From assembly GCF_024362695.1 (NCBI RefSeq), contig NC_065429.1, positions 3,256,501-3,320,500 on the forward strand: a stretch of 64,000 nt of DNA. The letters are read 5' to 3'. The notes beneath the pieces were generated by a model, which ran no database searches, was not told the origin of the DNA, and worked only from the letters and a program-made list of their open reading frames with translations. Position 1 is the first letter of the stretch; each line of letters begins with the position of its first letter. Shown piece after piece: positions 62,256-64,000 of this stretch. The DNA comes from Pectinophora gossypiella (Eukaryota > Arthropoda > Insecta > Lepidoptera > Gelechiidae). Both the position numbers and the translations under genes were made by a program.

Positions 62256-64000
62256 ATGTCTATCGGCAAGGTGTGTGAATTTGATGTGAAGACGGGAGTG
62301 TGGTCATCTTACGTGGATCGGTTAGAAATGTATTTCGCGGCGAATAGTGTGAAGGACACTTTGAAATTACCGATTTTAATAGCGGTAATGGGAGATGCGG
62401 CATATGAGCTACTGGTAAACTTAGCTAGCCCACAAAAACCGGCTGACTTAGAATTTAAGCAGGCGGTAGATTTGTTGCGGGATCACCTACAACCGGCCCC
62501 GTCAGTATTGGCGGAACGCTATCGGTTCAGATTGAGGAAGCAGGATCCGGAAGAGAATATAGCTAGCTATATCGCAGAACTCAAGAAACTGGCGCGCAAT
62601 TGTAAGTTCAGCGAAAAATTGAACGAGAATTTGCGCGATCAATTCGTATGCGGTATAAAGAGTGACGTCATTAGGCAAAGATTATTCGCAGAGGACGATT
62701 CGTTAGCATACTCTAAGGCGGTAAAGATTGCTAGCTCATTAGAAGCAGCAGAACGGGACTCGGCGGCGGTGGATGCAGCGGGAGGAGCGAGCATCGGACA
62801 CAGCACAGCGGGAGTGCATGCGATAGCAGCGGCGCCGGCGGGTAGCAGCCGACGCGGTTATGCCAGCAGGCGGGGAGGACGCGGGACAGGCGGGATGCGC
62901 GGCACGCCGTCCGCGCCGACGCAAGGAGGCGGCGGAGCCAGAGGGAGATACAGCGCCAGTGGGCAAGCTTGGCGCGGGACGGCGGGCAGCAGCCGGAAAG
63001 GTTGCCGGGGTTGCGGAGCTGTGGATCATGACCACGGAACGTGTCGGTTCCAGAACTATGAGTGCAGCAGGTGTCGGCGTGTCGGTCATTTACGGCGAGT
63101 GTGCCCGGAGGCGGGCGGTGCAGGCCCGCGGCGCGGGGGACGCACGGCTCTGTACTACACGGAAGTGGAGGAGGTGCAGTCGGATGAGGACGGTGATGTA
63201 GGTGTCCAAGAAGAGGATTTCCACCACCTCAGTTTGAACGATTATAAGGCGGTGAGTGTGCCAATTACGATAGAGGGAAGGGTCATAAGAATGGAAATAG
63301 ATACGGGTACCGCAGTGTCTTGTATTAGTGGAGAAACGTATAATAGGTACTTTAAACACCTCAAGCTGGATACCACGAATGTAAATCTTAATTTTTATGA
63401 CGGATCATCTCTGGTTCCGTTGGGTATAATTAAACCCGATGTTTGTTATCGTGGCATAAAGAAACAATTAGAATTGTTTGTAATTCATAAAGGTACGACC
63501 TCCCTATTGGGTAGACAGTGGTTAACCGAACTCAGTATCGAAGTGCCGACATTTAGTAATTGTCATAAAATAAACAGTGATAATGTCGAATTGAATGATG
63601 AAATTAAAAAAATGTTTCACAGGTTTGAAGAATTGTTCACGGGTGGCTTGGGCCGGTACTCGGGAGGCAAGGCGTCACTTCGATTGCGTGAAGGAGCGGT
63701 GCCGGTATTCCATCGCGCGCGGCTGGTGCCGTACGCATTGCGCGAGCGCATTGACGCGGAATTGGATAGGATGCGGAGCGACGGAGTTATAGAGCCGGTC
63801 GAGTGTTCCGACTGGGCATCGCCATTGGTACCGGTAAGCAAATCGGACGGCTCGTTACGGATTTGTGCTGATTTTAAGAATACCCTTAACCCGTGTTTAT
63901 ATGTAGATCGCTACCCCCTGCCCAGGATAGACGACTTGATGGTACGTTTAAGTGGAACAAAGTACTTTTCGAAAATCGATCTATCACAGGCATACAATCA
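62256..64000 (+). CDS. Gag-Pol of a Mag-like Ty3/Gypsy element (partial, open at the window end)
   Basis: 581 codons without a stop; the frame leaves the window. Residues 1-170 are Gag capsid-like (EMYFAANSV, YIAELKKLARNCKF, LRDQFVCGIKSD). A Gly/Arg/Ala-rich linker follows. Two perfect CX2CX4HX4C zinc knuckles sit at 250-263 and 270-283. The aspartic protease has its DTG at 349-351 (MEIDTGTAVSCI). A GRQWL-type linker leads into the reverse transcriptase, beginning DGVIEPVECSDWASPLVPVS near residue 509, with RICADFK and FSKIDLSQAYNQ as early palm motifs; the YVDD box is outside. Gag and Pol are one frame, as in Mag/CsRn1 elements. GC content is clearly raised at 62740-63200. An unbroken frame suggests a young copy. 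Confidence 0.88.
   Translation, partial: MSIGKVCEFDVKTGVWSSYVDRLEMYFAANSVKDTLKLPILIAVMGDAAYELLVNLASPQKPADLEFKQAVDLLRDHLQPAPSVLAERYRFRLRKQDPEENIASYIAELKKLARNCKFSEKLNENLRDQFVCGIKSDVIRQRLFAEDDSLAYSKAVKIASSLEAAERDSAAVDAAGGASIGHSTAGVHAIAAAPAGSSRRGYASRRGGRGTGGMRGTPSAPTQGGGGARGRYSASGQAWRGTAGSSRKGCRGCGAVDHDHGTCRFQNYECSRCRRVGHLRRVCPEAGGAGPRRGGRTALYYTEVEEVQSDEDGDVGVQEEDFHHLSLNDYKAVSVPITIEGRVIRMEIDTGTAVSCISGETYNRYFKHLKLDTTNVNLNFYDGSSLVPLGIIKPDVCYRGIKKQLELFVIHKGTTSLLGRQWLTELSIEVPTFSNCHKINSDNVELNDEIKKMFHRFEELFTGGLGRYSGGKASLRLREGAVPVFHRARLVPYALRERIDAELDRMRSDGVIEPVECSDWASPLVPVSKSDGSLRICADFKNTLNPCLYVDRYPLPRIDDLMVRLSGTKYFSKIDLSQAYN

Larger units (their letters stand above)
62036..64000 (+). mobile_element. 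Ty3/Gypsy retrotransposon, 5' part
   Basis: LTR, leader and Gag-Pol frame are contiguous and undamaged. The 3' portion (rest of reverse transcriptase, RNase H, integrase, 3' LTR) lies beyond the window. GAACC (62031-62035) would be the 5' copy of the target duplication. Confidence 0.8.

Noticed and set aside
62739..63201. GC-rich frames on both strands
   Set aside because: They are alternative frames of the Gly/Arg/Ala-rich Gag linker. Only the frame starting at 62256 has domains.
1..64000. CRISPR arrays, operons, bacterial or organellar DNA
   Set aside because: No regularly spaced repeats, no dense coding, and introns, poly-A signals and insect retroelements throughout.

Overview
The window looks like a gene-poor, transposon-dense stretch of a lepidopteran (moth or butterfly) nuclear genome. 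The reasons are: several families of tRNA-headed SINEs, at least twenty-one 5'-truncated copies of one Jockey-clade LINE, other LINE 3' ends with AATAAA-type tails, many palindromic MITEs, a Mag-like Ty3/Gypsy element with a very short LTR, and host genes with GT-AG introns. There is no bacterial-style operon, rRNA gene, CRISPR array or bona fide tRNA gene. The species cannot be named from the sequence.

Four host-gene features stand out. (1) 21990-22844 (+) is a single-coding-exon, membrane-anchored chymotrypsin-fold protein with catalytic His and Asp but no catalytic Ser (a serine protease homologue). (2) 28155-31363 (-) is a 1068-codon exon for a leucine-rich-repeat type I membrane protein; an upstream exon at 32362 probably supplies the first ATG, through a 998-bp intron. 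(3) 44537-52622 (+) is an eight-exon gene that I assembled by hand from splice signals and reading phase. It would encode a secreted protein of about 493 residues: signal peptide, Ser/Thr-rich stalk with an RRKR site, and a ten-cysteine Ly6/uPAR-like domain. (4) 60205-60396 (-) is a paralogous copy of the last exon of gene 3, in inverted orientation and exactly the same length, so two related genes seem to face each other tail to tail.

Layout: 1-21 kb is nested SINEs, LINEs and MITEs with one weak candidate first exon near 14.43 kb. 21-23 kb is the protease homologue. 23-28 kb is repeats, including a 105-bp piggyBac-like MITE inside a SINE. 28-32.5 kb is the LRR gene. 32.5-44.5 kb is repeats, with direct repeats near 36 kb and palindromic TA-flanked MITEs near 38 kb. 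44.5-52.6 kb is the Ly6-like gene, with transposons in nearly every intron and several sitting against splice sites. 53-60 kb is repeats around a decayed 1949-bp FLYWCH/MULE (Phantom-like) transposon with 117-bp inverted repeats and an 8-bp target duplication. 60.2-60.4 kb is the inverted Ly6-like exon. 61.3-62.0 kb is a broken ORF of a repeat-associated protein family. 62036 to the end is the 5' part of a Gypsy element whose Gag-Pol frame stays open to the window edge.

Family names used here: LINE-J (Jockey-clade; its sense strand ends in ...AAGTCACGTC plus poly-A), SINE-1 (tRNA head, GAAGAA tail), SINE-2 (tRNA head, tail CCCAGCAGTGGGACGT), SINE-3 (tRNA A-box plus 5S-like head), SINE-4 (tRNA head, ATG-repeat tail), SINE-5 (tail GAGCGTGGCTCTTAAATT), SINE-6 (minor tRNA-headed family), LINE-K (3' stem-loop GCTACTTAGCAATAAGGCCG), LINE-C and LINE-D (3' ends encoding a Jockey/BMC1-type reverse transcriptase C-terminus). 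Repeat edges are read by eye and are good to about 5-15 bp unless a target duplication is given.
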